The notes below the pieces were generated by a model. It ran no database searches, was not told where the DNA came from, and saw only the letters and a list, made by a program, of their open reading frames with translations. Both the position numbers and the translations under genes were made by a program. Shown piece by piece: positions 17,830 to 27,888 of a DNA stretch of 64,000 bases. Every line of letters begins with the position of its first letter. The stretch's first letter is position 1. This DNA comes from Ruegeria sp. AD91A (GTDB taxonomy: Bacteria > Pseudomonadota > Alphaproteobacteria > Rhodobacterales > Rhodobacteraceae): NCBI RefSeq assembly GCF_003443535.1, contig NZ_CP031946.1, forward strand, positions 2,979,001 to 3,043,000, given 5' to 3'.

Positions 17830-18560
17830 AGTATTTTTCTGCATTGGCCGCAACTTTGTTTGCTTTGTTGATCTGGCAGGGCATCGTGACCCTGACCGGA
17901 TTGCCAAAATTCATCCTGCCTGGGCCTGCAGTGGTGGCCGAGACCTGGTGGCAGAACCGCTGGGTGATAGCGGAACATACCTGGATCACGGCGATCGAAG
18001 TGGTTATCGGTATGGCGTGCGGGACGCTGCTGGGTGTCGTCACCGCGTTGCAGTTGGCAAACTCTCGGGCGGCGCGGGTGCTGGTACAGCCGATGCTCGT
18101 GTTTACGCAGGCTCTGCCGGTTTTCGCATTGGCGCCGTTGCTGACACTGTGGCTGGGCTACGGGCTCTGGTCCAAGGTCGCCATGGCAGTGCTGATCATC
18201 TATTTCCCGATCACCTCGTCTTTCTTCGACGGGCTTATGCGCACCCCTTCGGGGTATCTGGATCTGGCCCGAACGATGCAGGCCAGCAAGCGCGCCGTAT
18301 TGTGGCATATCCGTATTCCGGCTGCTCTGCCGTCGCTGGCGTCGGGGATGCGGCTGGCGGCGGTGTATGCTCCGATTGGGGCAGTGATCGGTGAATGGGT
18401 CGGCTCGTCGCAGGGGCTGGGCTATCTGATGCTGCTGGCCAATGGGCGGGCCAAGACCGATCTCATGTTTGCCGCGATGCTGACGCTGGGTGTGTTCTCG
18501 ATCCTTCTGCACATGATTGTCCGCCGGGCCACGGCACGCATGGCAGGTGAGATGCGTTAA
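17826..18560 (+). CDS. thiX: Thiamine-precursor ABC transporter permease (ThiX-like)
   Basis: Membrane subunit, 244 residues with about six hydrophobic segments. It has the EAA-like loop of BPD-transport permeases, DLARTMQASKRAVLWHIRIP, that contacts the ATPase. The protein resembles SsuC/TauC/ThiX permeases; the gene context points to an HMP-type precursor as substrate. It is the last gene of the thiamine operon: the next gene, radC, begins 35 bases later without overlap. Confidence 0.88.
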   Translation: MKYFSALAATLFALLIWQGIVTLTGLPKFILPGPAVVAETWWQNRWVIAEHTWITAIEVVIGMACGTLLGVVTALQLANSRAARVLVQPMLVFTQALPVFALAPLLTLWLGYGLWSKVAMAVLIIYFPITSSFFDGLMRTPSGYLDLARTMQASKRAVLWHIRIPAALPSLASGMRLAAVYAPIGAVIGEWVGSSQGLGYLMLLANGRAKTDLMFAAMLTLGVFSILLHMIVRRATARMAGEMR

Positions 18561-18595
18561 CCAATCAGAAACCGATTCTGGGTCAGGGTGAGGTT

Positions 18596-19351
18596 ATGAC
18601 ACAGGACGCCTTTGCCGAAGCCCCGATGCTGTTTGATACGGACGAAGCGCCGGCGCAGCCGCTGCCCTCTGGTCGTTTGCCCTCCTACATTAAAGACCAC
18701 CGCAAGCGACTGCGTGAACGGTTCATGGCGGGTGGGTCGGCCGCAATGCCGGATTATGAGCTGCTGGAGCTGGTCCTGTTCCGGTCCATTCCCCGGCAGG
18801 ATGTGAAGCCACTGGCACGGGCGTTGATGGATACCTTTGGTGATTTCAATCGTGTCCTGACCGCGCCCGAGGAACGGTTGCGTCAGATCAAGGGCGTTGG
18901 GGATACTATAGTCACAGACCTGAAGATCCTTGAGGCCTGTGCCCACCGGATGGCCCGCGCCCGAGTGATGCAGCGGCATGTGATCTCGGGCTGGGACGCG
19001 CTGCTGGATTACTGTCACACCACGATGGCGCATCGTGAGATCGAACAGTTCCGCGTGTTCTATCTGGATCGCAAGAACGTAATGATCGCGGATGAGGAAC
19101 AGGCCAAGGGCACTGTGGATCATGTGCCGGTGTACCCGCGCGAGGTCGCGAAAAGGGCGCTCGAGCTGAATGCCTCGGCCCTGATTCTGGTGCACAACCA
19201 CCCGTCGGGTGATCCGACGCCCTCGCAATCGGATATCGACATGACCAACCGTATTCAGGATGCCTGTTCGGCGTTGGGCCTGACCCTGCACGACCACCTG
19301 ATCATAGGAAAATCGACCGAGTTGAGCTTTCGTGCGGAAGGGTATCTGTAA
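18596..19351 (+). CDS. radC: RadC family protein (JAB/MPN domain)
   Basis: A 251-residue protein with an amino-terminal helix-hairpin-helix part (LRQIKGVGDTIVTDLKILE) and a carboxyl-terminal metalloprotease-like JAMM motif VHNHPSGDPTPSQSDIDMT (HxH, then S and D ligands). The name suggests DNA repair, but the biochemical role of RadC in bacteria is unsettled. It is read in the same direction as the thiamine operon, with its own site AGGTT before the ATG, and is convergent with the OmpA-fusion gene at three bases distance. Confidence 0.93.
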   Translation: MTQDAFAEAPMLFDTDEAPAQPLPSGRLPSYIKDHRKRLRERFMAGGSAAMPDYELLELVLFRSIPRQDVKPLARALMDTFGDFNRVLTAPEERLRQIKGVGDTIVTDLKILEACAHRMARARVMQRHVISGWDALLDYCHTTMAHREIEQFRVFYLDRKNVMIADEEQAKGTVDHVPVYPREVAKRALELNASALILVHNHPSGDPTPSQSDIDMTNRIQDACSALGLTLHDHLIIGKSTELSFRAEGYL

Positions 19352-19354
19352 CGT

Positions 19355-20911
19355 CTACTGCACCCAGATCTCGACCCGGCGGTTGACCTTGCGCCCCCAT
19401 TCGGTGTCGTCACAGGCCATCGGCATTGCTTCGCCAAATCCTTCGGCGGATACCTCGATACTGTCTGATATTGATGTCTCAGCTGCGGCCAGAACCGCGT
19501 TTCGCACGGTTTGTGCACGCCGCAGGGCAATGCGGGCGTTGGCGGCGGCCCCGCCATCCCCGTCGCTGAAGCCAGCAAACACCAGCTTGCGTGCCTTCAG
19601 TGTTCCGGCATCAAGCATATGCGCCAACTGCTGAATGTTGGAGCGTGACTGTGCGTCCGGGCGGGACGACCCCGGCTCGAACCGGACCGATAGGGACAGG
19701 CGCGACAGGGGACGCAGTGTTTTGATCATGCGCTGAAGCTCGTCCAGCCCAACCTCTGGCCCTCCGGTGGCGATGGCGTTGGCCAGCCGGCCGCCTTGTA
19801 CGTCAATCGGCAAGATTTCGGGCGATTGATCCACGTAACCTGCGTCACGAATGGCCATCTGGGCACCGGGGCTTAGGCTATAGGCCAGAAACTGTCGCGC
19901 GATCCGCGGCAGGCGGCGTTCGGGCAGATATAGGAACATCGGCAGATTCAGCGGATAATCCTCGGTCTTGATCGATTGACGGGTTGCTGCCAGCGGATGC
20001 CCACAACCTCCGGTCAGCGGCAGGGCTCGGACGTTGTCGGCTGTCGCCTTGCTGGCGATTCCGATGGAAAACGGATCTTTGGCCACAGCCCTGATCAGAT
20101 CGTGTGCGCGCGCATGGCGGATCGCACTTTCAGACATTTCCACACCGGCCGTTTTCAGGACCTGATCCTCGACGGCCTGCGCCAGCCCTGATCCCGGATC
20201 CGGCACATGCAAGGCGATCGGTGCATCCGGCCCGCCCAGGTCCACCCAGTTCTTCACTTCACCTGACAGAATGCGCGCCAAATCGGCCAGCGAAATCTGA
20301 CGCATCACACTATCGGGTGCCACCACCGGAACCATGGCGTCCAATGCAACAACCCTGGATCGTCGGGCCCGTTTCAGATCACCCAGCCCTGCGGATTCTG
20401 CTGCATCCCGTTCCACCTCGCGTACTTCGCGCAGGGCCATCACGATATCTGTCTGATCCTCGATCAGCTTGGCAAACCCGCGATCCGTGGTCCCGACGTC
20501 AAAGTAGAACCGCGCCAGCGGGGCCTGACGGCCTGCCTGAAAAAGCTCATAGACGAAGGTGTCCGAATCCACGCGGGCAGGCGTTGCGGTCAGGTCTTCC
20601 TGCCGCGCAAACCCGATGATCAGCGCGGGCAAGACCGTTTCGGCCATTACCGATGATCCGGAAAACCGCAACTCGGCTACGAAATCCGTCAGGCTGGGGC
20701 ACGCAGGTCCGTCGCATGTGACGCCCGAACCATCAACGGTCAACTCACCGAACTGCGTGTCAACGCGGTAGAATTCGCCGTCAAAGCCCAGCAGGTTGCC
20801 TGTTACTTCGACCTTGCCGTCATGAGACGTCAGCGTGATGTCCTGCGCCACGGCACAGGTCGCACTTGCAACGAAAAACAGCGCGGTCACCGCCGCACGA
20901 AAGAAAGTCAT
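19355..20911 (-). CDS. Phosphate-binding-protein-like domain fused to OmpA domain
   Basis: A 518-residue exported protein. After a signal peptide (MTFFRAAVTALFFVASATCAVAQ) comes a short region like FDGEFYRVDTQFGELTV (about 24-80), then a PstS-type type-2 binding-protein fold (about 85-370, with LADLARILSGEVKNW and PLNLPMFLYLPE), and finally an OmpA-like peptidoglycan-binding domain ending NRRVEIWVQ (about 390-518). Such fusions would fix a ligand-binding domain to the cell wall, so the role may be sensing or capture rather than ABC import. No pst transporter genes are near. It follows 24 bases behind an unknown membrane-anchored protein gene. Confidence 0.8.
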   Translation of the reverse strand: MTFFRAAVTALFFVASATCAVAQDITLTSHDGKVEVTGNLLGFDGEFYRVDTQFGELTVDGSGVTCDGPACPSLTDFVAELRFSGSSVMAETVLPALIIGFARQEDLTATPARVDSDTFVYELFQAGRQAPLARFYFDVGTTDRGFAKLIEDQTDIVMALREVREVERDAAESAGLGDLKRARRSRVVALDAMVPVVAPDSVMRQISLADLARILSGEVKNWVDLGGPDAPIALHVPDPGSGLAQAVEDQVLKTAGVEMSESAIRHARAHDLIRAVAKDPFSIGIASKATADNVRALPLTGGCGHPLAATRQSIKTEDYPLNLPMFLYLPERRLPRIARQFLAYSLSPGAQMAIRDAGYVDQSPEILPIDVQGGRLANAIATGGPEVGLDELQRMIKTLRPLSRLSLSVRFEPGSSRPDAQSRSNIQQLAHMLDAGTLKARKLVFAGFSDGDGGAAANARIALRRAQTVRNAVLAAAETSISDSIEVSAEGFGEAMPMACDDTEWGRKVNRRVEIWVQ

Positions 20912-20935
20912 AAGAGAGCCGAGCCTGCCTGCGGA

Positions 20936-21853
20936 TTACTTTGCCGCAATTGTCAGGTCTGAGAGCAGATTATTCAACACCAGAAACTCACCGGCTTGTG
21001 AACAATCAGGCAGGGTCAGCGACATGTCGCGCGACCGCAGGCGGCGGTCCGAAAGAAGTTCCAGCGCCTGCACATTCAACGTGTGCCCGCAATTGGCTTC
21101 GGTCACTTCAGCTTCGACTGTCAGGTCGATGGTGCCGGACCGATCCGTTGTGCCTGCCGGAAAGGAATACACTTGAACATTCTTAGTATCACCCAGACCC
21201 GCCTGGCCCAGGCGCAGAACTTCTCCTGCGCCTTTTGCCGATGCATCATCCCATACATGGCCGCTGCTGCCATAGCTTGCCCCAAATTCCAGCGCGTGAA
21301 TCTGCAACTCAGTATCACCCTGCCATTGTAGGGCGACGCGGTCATATTCGGCAATATCGGTAACGTGAGTGGTGGCGACAGTGCCCGCTTCATTTTCAAA
21401 TGAAATCAGAAAAATCGCATATTCCGAAAGTGCCGGGATCGTCATGTCCAGAGCACCGGATTCGTTGGTTTTCTGGCTGACCGTCAGGCCGCTATGGTGG
21501 ACTTCAACCCGCTCGTTCTTGTGGCACGGCGCTTTGAGGGACAGGCGCGCCATCGCGCCGGGAACTGCAACAGCGCGTGCACTTATACTGCAATCAGAAG
21601 GCCTGGAAGGCGCCGGAACTGCACGGGATACAGGCGTGGCGTTGCCCGGAATCGCGTCAGAGACAGTAGCCGAAGTCTGTACGATACCATCCAGCCCCGA
21701 CAGAACCGAAGACTGCTCGGATGCCGACGCGACGTCGACCCCTTGCTGCGCACCGGCAGGCTGCGCAGGTGATCCGTTTTGCATCAGGTAGCCAATGCCC
21801 AATGCACAAGCGACCGTTCCGCACATGGTTACGTAGTTTCGAACTACAAACAA
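20936..21853 (-). CDS. Membrane-anchored protein of unknown function
   Basis: I do not recognise a named family, though similar genes near secA in roseobacters are sometimes just called translocase. The protein has one amino-terminal hydrophobic segment, YVTMCGTVACALGIGYLM, then a low-complexity Ser/Ala-rich linker and a beta-rich periplasmic part with several cysteines. I start at TTG 21853, where GGGGAGG lies six bases upstream; the longer frame from GTG 21895 adds 14 residues without its own site. It is likely co-transcribed with the downstream PstS/OmpA fusion gene (24-base gap), so the two may work together at the cell envelope. Confidence 0.65.
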   Translation of the reverse strand: MFVVRNYVTMCGTVACALGIGYLMQNGSPAQPAGAQQGVDVASASEQSSVLSGLDGIVQTSATVSDAIPGNATPVSRAVPAPSRPSDCSISARAVAVPGAMARLSLKAPCHKNERVEVHHSGLTVSQKTNESGALDMTIPALSEYAIFLISFENEAGTVATTHVTDIAEYDRVALQWQGDTELQIHALEFGASYGSSGHVWDDASAKGAGEVLRLGQAGLGDTKNVQVYSFPAGTTDRSGTIDLTVEAEVTEANCGHTLNVQALELLSDRRLRSRDMSLTLPDCSQAGEFLVLNNLLSDLTIAAK

Positions 21854-21899
21854 GACACCCTCCCCAGTTGAAGGAGCAAATCGCACTTTCGCCACGAAT

Positions 21900-21920
21900 C
21901 GCGGCCAATTTGTGGCCGCG
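21900..21920 (-). terminator. Stem-loop after secA
   Basis: CGCGGCCA (21900-21907) and TGGCCGCG (21913-21920) form a perfect eight-base stem with loop ATTTG, 32 bases past the secA stop in the secA direction. No T run follows on the minus strand, so it is at best a weak terminator. Confidence 0.4.
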
Positions 21921-21952
21921 AGACGAACACATTGTGGATTTGACGGGTGACG

Positions 21953-24670
21953 TTAGGTCAGGCGGCCATGGCAGTGTTTGAACTTCTTGCCTGACCCGCA
22001 GGGACATGGGTCATTGCGGGATGGGTTGCCCCAGGTTGAGGGATCGTTTTCGTCGAAGCCCGGCAGCGCGTCACCGGAAGCCGCAGCTTCGGCTTTTGCT
22101 TCGGCCTGATTCGTGGCTTTGTCCACAGCCTGCTGCGCCTGAGCCTGCTGTCCGGCCATCTGTGCCAGCATTTCTTTCTGTTCTTCCTCGGTCAGCGGGC
22201 GCACGCGCGACAATTGCTGAGTCACGGTTTCGCGTAGGGAATCCAGCATGCTTTCGAACAGTTGGAAGCTTTCGTTCTTGTATTCGTTCAGCGGATCGCG
22301 CTGGGCGTACCCGCGGAAGCCGACGACCGAACGCAGGTGTTCCAGTGTCAGCAGGTGCTCGCGCCACTTGCTGTCAATAGTCTGCAGCAGAACCTGCTTC
22401 TCGATGTTGCGCATATTTTCAGGGCCAAAGGCGACGGCCTTCTGGGCCATCATCTCATCGGCGGCCTTGATCAGACGCTCGCGCACTTGCTCGTCATCCA
22501 CGCCTTCCTCGGCCGCCCAGTCCTGAACCGGGGCGTCGATGGACAGCTTGTCCTTGATCGCCTCGTGCAGACCCTCCGTATCCCACTGATCGGCATAGGA
22601 TTTCGGCGGCATGTATTCGTCAATCAGGTCGTCGATCACCTGTTCTCGCATATCCGAGACGATCTCGGACAGGTCGTTCGCCGACATGATTTCGCGGCGC
22701 TGGCTGAAGATCACCTTCCGCTGGTCGTTCATCACGTCGTCAAACTTGAGAACGTTCTTGCGCATATCAAAGTTGCGGCCTTCGACCTTGGATTGTGCGC
22801 GTTCCAGCGACTTGTTCACCCAAGGGTGGACGATCGCCTCGCCTTCTTTCATGCCTAGCGTGGTCAGGACCTTGTCCAGCCGTTCCGAGCCAAAGATGCG
22901 CATCAGGTCATCCTCGAGGCTCAGGTAGAATACCGTGCGACCCGGGTCGCCCTGACGGCCCGAACGACCCCGAAGCTGGTTGTCGATGCGGCGGCTTTCG
23001 TGGCGTTCAGACGCAATGACGTAAAGGCCACCAGCAGCCAGCACCTTTTCTTTTTCCTCGGCGTGGCGTGCTTCTTCTGTGGCCCGCAGCTCGGACGGGT
23101 CAGCGTCAGGATTTTCGGCAAGCGCTTTCAGCACCTTCATCTCGACATTGCCGCCAAGCTGAATGTCGGTGCCGCGACCGGCCATGTTGGTGGCGATGGT
23201 TACCGCACCCAGACGACCGGCATCAGCGACGATCTCAGCCTCTTGTTCATGCTGACGGGCGTTCAGAACGTTGTGCTCGATTCCTTCCTTCGCCAACATC
23301 TGGCTCAGCAGTTCGGATTTTTCGATCGACGTGGTCCCCAGCAGAACAGGCTGGCCCTTTTCCTGTGCCTTTTTCGTCTGGGCGATCATCGCATTGTATT
23401 TTTCGGCGGCTGTACGATAGACCTGATCATCTTCGTCGATACGGGCAATCGGCAGGTTGGTCGGAACTTCGACCACGCCCAGACCGTAAATCTCGGCAAA
23501 TTCTTCGGCTTCGGTCAGCGCGGTGCCGGTCATGCCGCTCAGTTTGTCGTACAGGCGGAAATAGTTCTGGAATGTCACGCTGGCCAATGTGACATTTTCC
23601 GGCTGGATCTGAACCTTTTCCTTGGCTTCGATCGCCTGATGCAGACCTTCGGACAGGCGACGACCCGGCATCATGCGGCCGGTGAATTCATCGATCAGAA
23701 CAACATTGCCGTCGCGCACAATGTAATCCTTGTCGCGCTGGAACAGCTTGTGTGCTCGCAGCGCCTGATTGACGTGATGCACGACGGTGGTGCTTTCCGG
23801 GTCATACAGGGAATGGCCTTCGGGAATCAGGCCTGCCTGAAGCAGTTGGCCCTCGAGAAACTCGTTGCCTTCATCGGTGAAGGTCACATTGCGCGATTTT
23901 TCGTCCAGGGTGTAGTGATCTTCGCTCAGCGTCGGGATCAAGGCATCAATGGCGGTGTACAGGTCCGAACGGTCCTGCGCAGGACCCGAGATGATCAGCG
24001 GCGTCCGCGCTTCATCGATCAGGATCGAGTCGACCTCGTCCACAATCGCAAAGTTGTGATGCTTCTGGTAAACCTGCTCCAGATCCGCCTTCATGTTGTC
24101 GCGCAGATAGTCGAAGCCCAGCTCATTGTTGGTGGCATACGTGATGTCACAGGAATACGCGGCCAGTTTTTCCGCGTCGGACTGGCCCGACCAGATCACG
24201 CCGGTGGTCATGCCCACGGCAGCAAAAACCTTGCCCATCCATTCCGCGTCACGCTTGGCCAGGTACTCGTTCACCGTGACGACGTGCACGCCCTTGCCGG
24301 TCAGCGCATTCAGATAAGCCGGGAAGGTGGCGACCAGAGTCTTGCCCTCGCCCGTCTTCATTTCCGAGATGTTGCCCTGATGCAGGAAAATGCCGCCCAT
24401 CAGCTGCACATCAAAGGCCCGCAGTCCAAGCGCGCGTTTGGCGCCCTCGCGCACGTTGGCAAAAGCCTCGGGCAGCAGGTCATCCAGGCTTTCACCATCC
24501 AGTGCGCGCTTACGCAGTTCTTCAGTCTTGTCGATCAGGTCCTGATCCGACAGCTTTTCAAACTCTGGTTCCAGTGTGTTGATCTTTTCGACCAGCGGGC
24601 GGGTCGCCTTGATCTTGCGGTCGTTCGGTGTTCCGAACACCTTTTTGGCGAGCGTTCCGAGTCCCAGCAT
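21953..24670 (-). CDS. secA: Preprotein translocase ATPase SecA
   Basis: Motor ATPase that drives proteins through SecYEG. The 905-residue protein, from ATG 24670 with GGAG five bases upstream, has Walker [10 protein letters not shown], the [19 protein letters not shown]alker B region, [14 protein letters not shown] and the [19 protein letters not shown] motif VI zone, and ends with the SecB/zinc motif [15 protein letters not shown] longer frame to 24847 would run through the whole divergent promoter region and is not likely. It is divergent from a parvulin gene, whose product may act on exported proteins. Confidence 0.98.
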   Translation of the reverse strand: MLGLGTLAKKVFGTPNDRKIKATRPLVEKINTLEPEFEKLSDQDLIDKTEELRKRALDGESLDDLLPEAFANVREGAKRALGLRAFDVQLMGGIFLHQGNISEMKTGEGKTLVATFPAYLNALTGKGVHVVTVNEYLAKRDAEWMGKVFAAVGMTTGVIWSGQSDAEKLAAYSCDITYATNNELGFDYLRDNMKADLEQVYQKHHNFAIVDEVDSILIDEARTPLIISGPAQDRSDLYTAIDALIPTLSEDHYTLDEKSRNVTFTDEGNEFLEGQLLQAGLIPEGHSLYDPESTTVVHHVNQALRAHKLFQRDKDYIVRDGNVVLIDEFTGRMMPGRRLSEGLHQAIEAKEKVQIQPENVTLASVTFQNYFRLYDKLSGMTGTALTEAEEFAEIYGLGVVEVPTNLPIARIDEDDQVYRTAAEKYNAMIAQTKKAQEKGQPVLLGTTSIEKSELLSQMLAKEGIEHNVLNARQHEQEAEIVADAGRLGAVTIATNMAGRGTDIQLGGNVEMKVLKALAENPDADPSELRATEEARHAEEKEKVLAAGGLYVIASERHESRRIDNQLRGRSGRQGDPGRTVFYLSLEDDLMRIFGSERLDKVLTTLGMKEGEAIVHPWVNKSLERAQSKVEGRNFDMRKNVLKFDDVMNDQRKVIFSQRREIMSANDLSEIVSDMREQVIDDLIDEYMPPKSYADQWDTEGLHEAIKDKLSIDAPVQDWAAEEGVDDEQVRERLIKAADEMMAQKAVAFGPENMRNIEKQVLLQTIDSKWREHLLTLEHLRSVVGFRGYAQRDPLNEYKNESFQLFESMLDSLRETVTQQLSRVRPLTEEEQKEMLAQMAGQQAQAQQAVDKATNQAEAKAEAAASGDALPGFDENDPSTWGNPSRNDPCPCGSGKKFKHCHGRLT

Positions 24671-24846
24671 GTTCACTCCAGCGGATCTGTTCTTTTCGTG
24701 GTTGCGACAGGCTTGCCCACCTTGCGCGCAACCCATAGATACGGGGGGTGAAAGGCGGCCCTGTCCAAGGCTACGAAGCGATGTAAGCGGCAGGTTCCAG
24801 AGTGTCAACGCTGCGCCCTGTCGCGGCAAGAAAATAGGATGATTCA

Positions 24847-25695
24847 ATGCCCAAAGGCCTCACTTTTCTGCCATCGCTGGCCCTCGCTGCCGTGATGGCC
24901 CTGCCTCTGGCCGCCGAAACCAAGCCGGATGCGTCAACCATAGTTGCTCGGGTAAACGGGGATGAGATCACACTGGGTCACGTGATCGCCACCGTCGCGT
25001 CTCTACCGGCGCAATACCAGCAAGCGGAAGATGATGTTCTGTTCGATTTCGTTCTGGAACAGCTGATCCAGCAGCAATTGCTGGGACAGCAACAGGAAGG
25101 TTTGAACAAGCAGAACGCGCTGACACTCGACAATGAAAAGCGGTCGCTTCAGGCGGTTCAGACAGTCGCAGCCCTGACCAACGATGTTGTTACGGACGAA
25201 GCCATTCAGGCCGCTTATGACGCGCGCTTCAATGAATTTGCGGGTGAAGACGAATTCGACGCCAGCCATATTCTGGTTGAAACGGAAGAAGAAGCCAAAG
25301 CGCTCAAGCCACAGCTTGATGATGGTGCCGATTTTGCGGAACTCGCGCGCGAGAACTCGACCGGTCCGTCCGGCCCGAATGGTGGTGCGCTGGGATGGTT
25401 CGGAAAAGGCCAGATGGTACCCGAATTCGAGGAAGCAGTGATCGCGCTTGAAAAAGGACAGGTGTCGGAACCGGTGCAAACTCAATTTGGCTGGCATCTG
25501 GTCAAGCTGAACGACAAGCGCAAAACCGAGGCACCCGAACTGGACGCGGTGCGCGATGAGTTGGCTCAGTCAATACAACAGGATGCCATTCAGGCGCGGA
25601 TCGACGAGTTGACGCAGCAGGCACAGATCGAACGCCCCGTGCTCGAAGGCGCGGGCCCCGAGATCATGCGTCAACTGGACCTGATTCAGGAGTAA
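24847..25695 (+). CDS. Peptidylprolyl isomerase, parvulin type
   Basis: A 282-residue exported foldase. The amino end [23 protein letters not shown] is a signal sequence, followed by a helical chaperone region and a PpiC rotamase domain (about 130-225) with [31 protein letters not shown] and [11 protein letters not shown]. It should catalyse prolyl cis-trans isomerisation in the periplasm and resembles PrsA/SurA-like factors. It is divergent from secA across 176 bases, a sensible pairing of export and folding. AGGATGATTCA precedes the ATG. argJ follows six bases after its stop. Confidence 0.9.
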   Translation: MPKGLTFLPSLALAAVMALPLAAETKPDASTIVARVNGDEITLGHVIATVASLPAQYQQAEDDVLFDFVLEQLIQQQLLGQQQEGLNKQNALTLDNEKRSLQAVQTVAALTNDVVTDEAIQAAYDARFNEFAGEDEFDASHILVETEEEAKALKPQLDDGADFAELARENSTGPSGPNGGALGWFGKGQMVPEFEEAVIALEKGQVSEPVQTQFGWHLVKLNDKRKTEAPELDAVRDELAQSIQQDAIQARIDELTQQAQIERPVLEGAGPEIMRQLDLIQE

Positions 25696-25701
25696 AGACA
25701 C

Positions 25702-26928
25702 GTGGCCACGATCACCAAGGTTTCGCCGCTGGCGCCTGCGTCTTTCCCTGATCTGCCCGCGATTGACGGTGTGCGCTTTGCCACCGTCGAGGCGGGTGTG
25801 CGCTATCAGGGCCGTACCGACGTCATGCTGGCAGTTCTGGATCCGGGCACATCAGTGGCCGGGGTCTTCACCCGTTCCGCCACCCGTGCCGCACCGGTGC
25901 TGGATTGTCAGGAGAAAATCGGTGGATCCAGCGAAGGTCCGGCAGCGATCCTGGTGAACTCTGGCAACGCCAATGCCTTTACCGGCCACTACGGTCAAAC
26001 TTCGGTCGCTGAAGTGACGCAGGCCGTTTCGAAATCAACCGGCGTACCGGTTGAGCGGGTCTTTACCTCGTCCACCGGTGTCATCGGCGAACCGCTGCCA
26101 CATGATCGCATCGTGGCTCAACTTGAGGCGCTGAAATCAGGCCTCAGCCGCCATGCTGTCGAAGATGCCGCACGCGCGATCATGACAACGGATACGTTCC
26201 CTAAAGGGGCGAGTACACAGGTTGCGATCGGAGGAAAAACAGTCTCTATTGCAGGGATTGCGAAGGGTTCCGGCATGATCGCTCCGGATATGGCGACGAT
26301 GCTGGTCTATATCTTCACCGACGCACAGGTCGAACAATCCGCGTTGCAGGAAATGCTGAGCGCACAGACAGATCGCACCTTCAACTGCATCACTGTGGAC
26401 AGCGACACCTCGACTTCAGACAGCCTGTTGCTGTGTGCGACCGGATCTTCGGGCGTTGATGCCACCGGCAATTCCGCCTTCGCGGAGGCATTGGAAACGG
26501 TGATGCTGGACCTAGCGCAACAAGTGGTGCGCGACGGGGAAGGCGCCACCAAATTCGTGGAAATCCGTGTGATCGGCGCCGCATCGGATTCGGATGCCAA
26601 AGTACATGGTCTGGCCATCGCCAACTCTCCGCTGGTCAAAACGGCCATTGCCGGGGAAGACCCGAATTGGGGCCGCATTGTCATGGCCATTGGCAAATCC
26701 GGTGCCGCCGCCGACCGCGACCTGCTAAGTATTTCCTTCGGTGATATTCTGGTTGCCGAAAAGGGCTGGGTCAGTCCGGACTACCGCGAGGATGAAGCCG
26801 CCGCCTATATGAAAGGTCAGGATCTGGTGATCGCGGTTGATCTGGGACTGGGCGTAGGCAAGTCCACCGTTTGGACCTGTGACCTGACCCACGGCTATAT
26901 TGAGATCAACGCGGATTATCGCTCGTGA
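25702..26928 (+). CDS. argJ: Bifunctional glutamate N-acetyltransferase/amino-acid acetyltransferase
   Basis: Recycles the acetyl group in arginine synthesis, making ornithine from N-acetylornithine and, in bifunctional forms, N-acetylglutamate from acetyl-CoA. The 408-residue protein carries the self-cleavage site in GMIAPDMATMLVYIF, where the threonine of MAT-ML becomes the new amino-terminal nucleophile, as well as NSGNANAFTG and EDPNWGRIVMAIGKSG. Start is GTG 25702 with AGGAG nine bases upstream. Its stop overlaps the GTG of the following Nudix gene (GTGA). Confidence 0.96.
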   Translation: MATITKVSPLAPASFPDLPAIDGVRFATVEAGVRYQGRTDVMLAVLDPGTSVAGVFTRSATRAAPVLDCQEKIGGSSEGPAAILVNSGNANAFTGHYGQTSVAEVTQAVSKSTGVPVERVFTSSTGVIGEPLPHDRIVAQLEALKSGLSRHAVEDAARAIMTTDTFPKGASTQVAIGGKTVSIAGIAKGSGMIAPDMATMLVYIFTDAQVEQSALQEMLSAQTDRTFNCITVDSDTSTSDSLLLCATGSSGVDATGNSAFAEALETVMLDLAQQVVRDGEGATKFVEIRVIGAASDSDAKVHGLAIANSPLVKTAIAGEDPNWGRIVMAIGKSGAAADRDLLSISFGDILVAEKGWVSPDYREDEAAAYMKGQDLVIAVDLGLGVGKSTVWTCDLTHGYIEINADYRS

Positions 26929-27323
26929 AAACTGTATTAGTGTCTGCCGTTGCCCTGATCGACATTGAGGGCCGGGTGCTACTGGCCCAACGACCCGAGG
27001 GCAAATCTATGGCCGGTCTCTGGGAATTCCCCGGTGGCAAGATCGAACCAGGCGAAACCCCCGAGGCCGCTCTGATCCGCGAATTGCACGAAGAGCTGGG
27101 CATCGACACCTGGGCCTCGTGCCTCGCCCCGCTGACTTTTGCCAGCCACAGCTATGACGATTTTCACCTGCTGATGCCGCTGTTTGCTTGTCGCAAGTGG
27201 GACGGCATTCCGCAGTCCAAGGAAGGGCAGGCGCTGAAATGGGCGCGTGCAAATGAGTTGCGGAATTACCCTATGCCAGCCGCGGATGTGCCGCTGATCC
27301 CGATTTTACGGGATTGGTTGTAA
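26925..27323 (+). CDS. mutT: MutT-type Nudix hydrolase (8-oxo-dGTP diphosphatase)
   Basis: A 132-residue Nudix protein that probably clears 8-oxo-dGTP from the nucleotide pool. The Nudix box is complete: GGKIEPGETPEAALIRELHE followed by ELGI. Length and the closing RANELRNYPMPAADVPLI are typical of roseobacter MutT. It starts at GTG 26925, overlapping the argJ stop by four bases; the same argJ-mutT pair is, from memory, common in related genomes. An AT-richer stretch follows. Confidence 0.9.
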   Translation: MKTVLVSAVALIDIEGRVLLAQRPEGKSMAGLWEFPGGKIEPGETPEAALIRELHEELGIDTWASCLAPLTFASHSYDDFHLLMPLFACRKWDGIPQSKEGQALKWARANELRNYPMPAADVPLIPILRDWL

Positions 27324-27424
27324 GGATGAGACAAACAAGCAAACGATACAGTACTTAAGTGGAAGAAGTTTGTATCTTAATGATCGTTAGTCGTAGATTT
27401 TGGAGCATTTAACTTGTTTGATTC

Positions 27425-27640
27425 CTAGGTATTACGCTCCTTACGCCATCGGAATCCGTAGTAAAGCGCCTGAATGGGAAAGCCGATAAAGGCACAGGCA
27501 ATGACTACATGACCCCGACCGCGCGGCCACTGTACAATGCTGTCGTACCAGATTGTGCAGGCGACCATAGCAATTGCCCCGAAAACTATTGAGCGCAATG
27601 TCTTCTGCTTACAGGACAGATGCTTCCAACCAAGCTGCAT
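27425..27640 (-). CDS. Small two-helix membrane protein, hypothetical
   Basis: A 71-residue reading frame with two hydrophobic stretches, IVFGAIAMVACTIWY and VVIACAFIGFPIQALYYGF, and a basic tail (RWRKERN). GAAGG lies about ten bases before the ATG. The DNA around it (27324-27888) is AT-richer than its neighbours. I do not recognise the family; it may be a real small membrane protein or a chance frame. It lies alone on the minus strand between mutT and the acyl-CoA synthetase gene. Confidence 0.5.
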   Translation of the reverse strand: MQLGWKHLSCKQKTLRSIVFGAIAMVACTIWYDSIVQWPRGRGHVVIACAFIGFPIQALYYGFRWRKERNT

Positions 27641-27888
27641 GTTCGAGTTACCTTCTTATCCAAATCTAAATTTTGCAGCGGTGCCCGCAGCCGTTTGGCC
27701 TGCACAGACTGACCAGTTACGCAGCTTGTAAAGCTCGAATGGCCACCTCCCCACCCCTGTTACAATTCGTAAGAATTGAGAAAACATCAGGAAAAAGTTG
27801 ACGCTGATCTTTCCTGCGTCCCTTATCGGGGCGTTGGCGTCCGGGGTTGATCCCTGGTCCGCCGTTTCCGGCCCAGAGGAGGGGTCGG

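Noticed and set aside
23000..24751. 583-codon plus-strand frame opposite secA
   Set aside because: An antisense shadow of secA caused by GC-biased codons; no motif or ribosome site.
24671..24847. Longer SecA amino end from 24847
   Set aside because: It would cover the whole divergent promoter with the parvulin gene; ATG 24670 has a good ribosome site and gives normal length.
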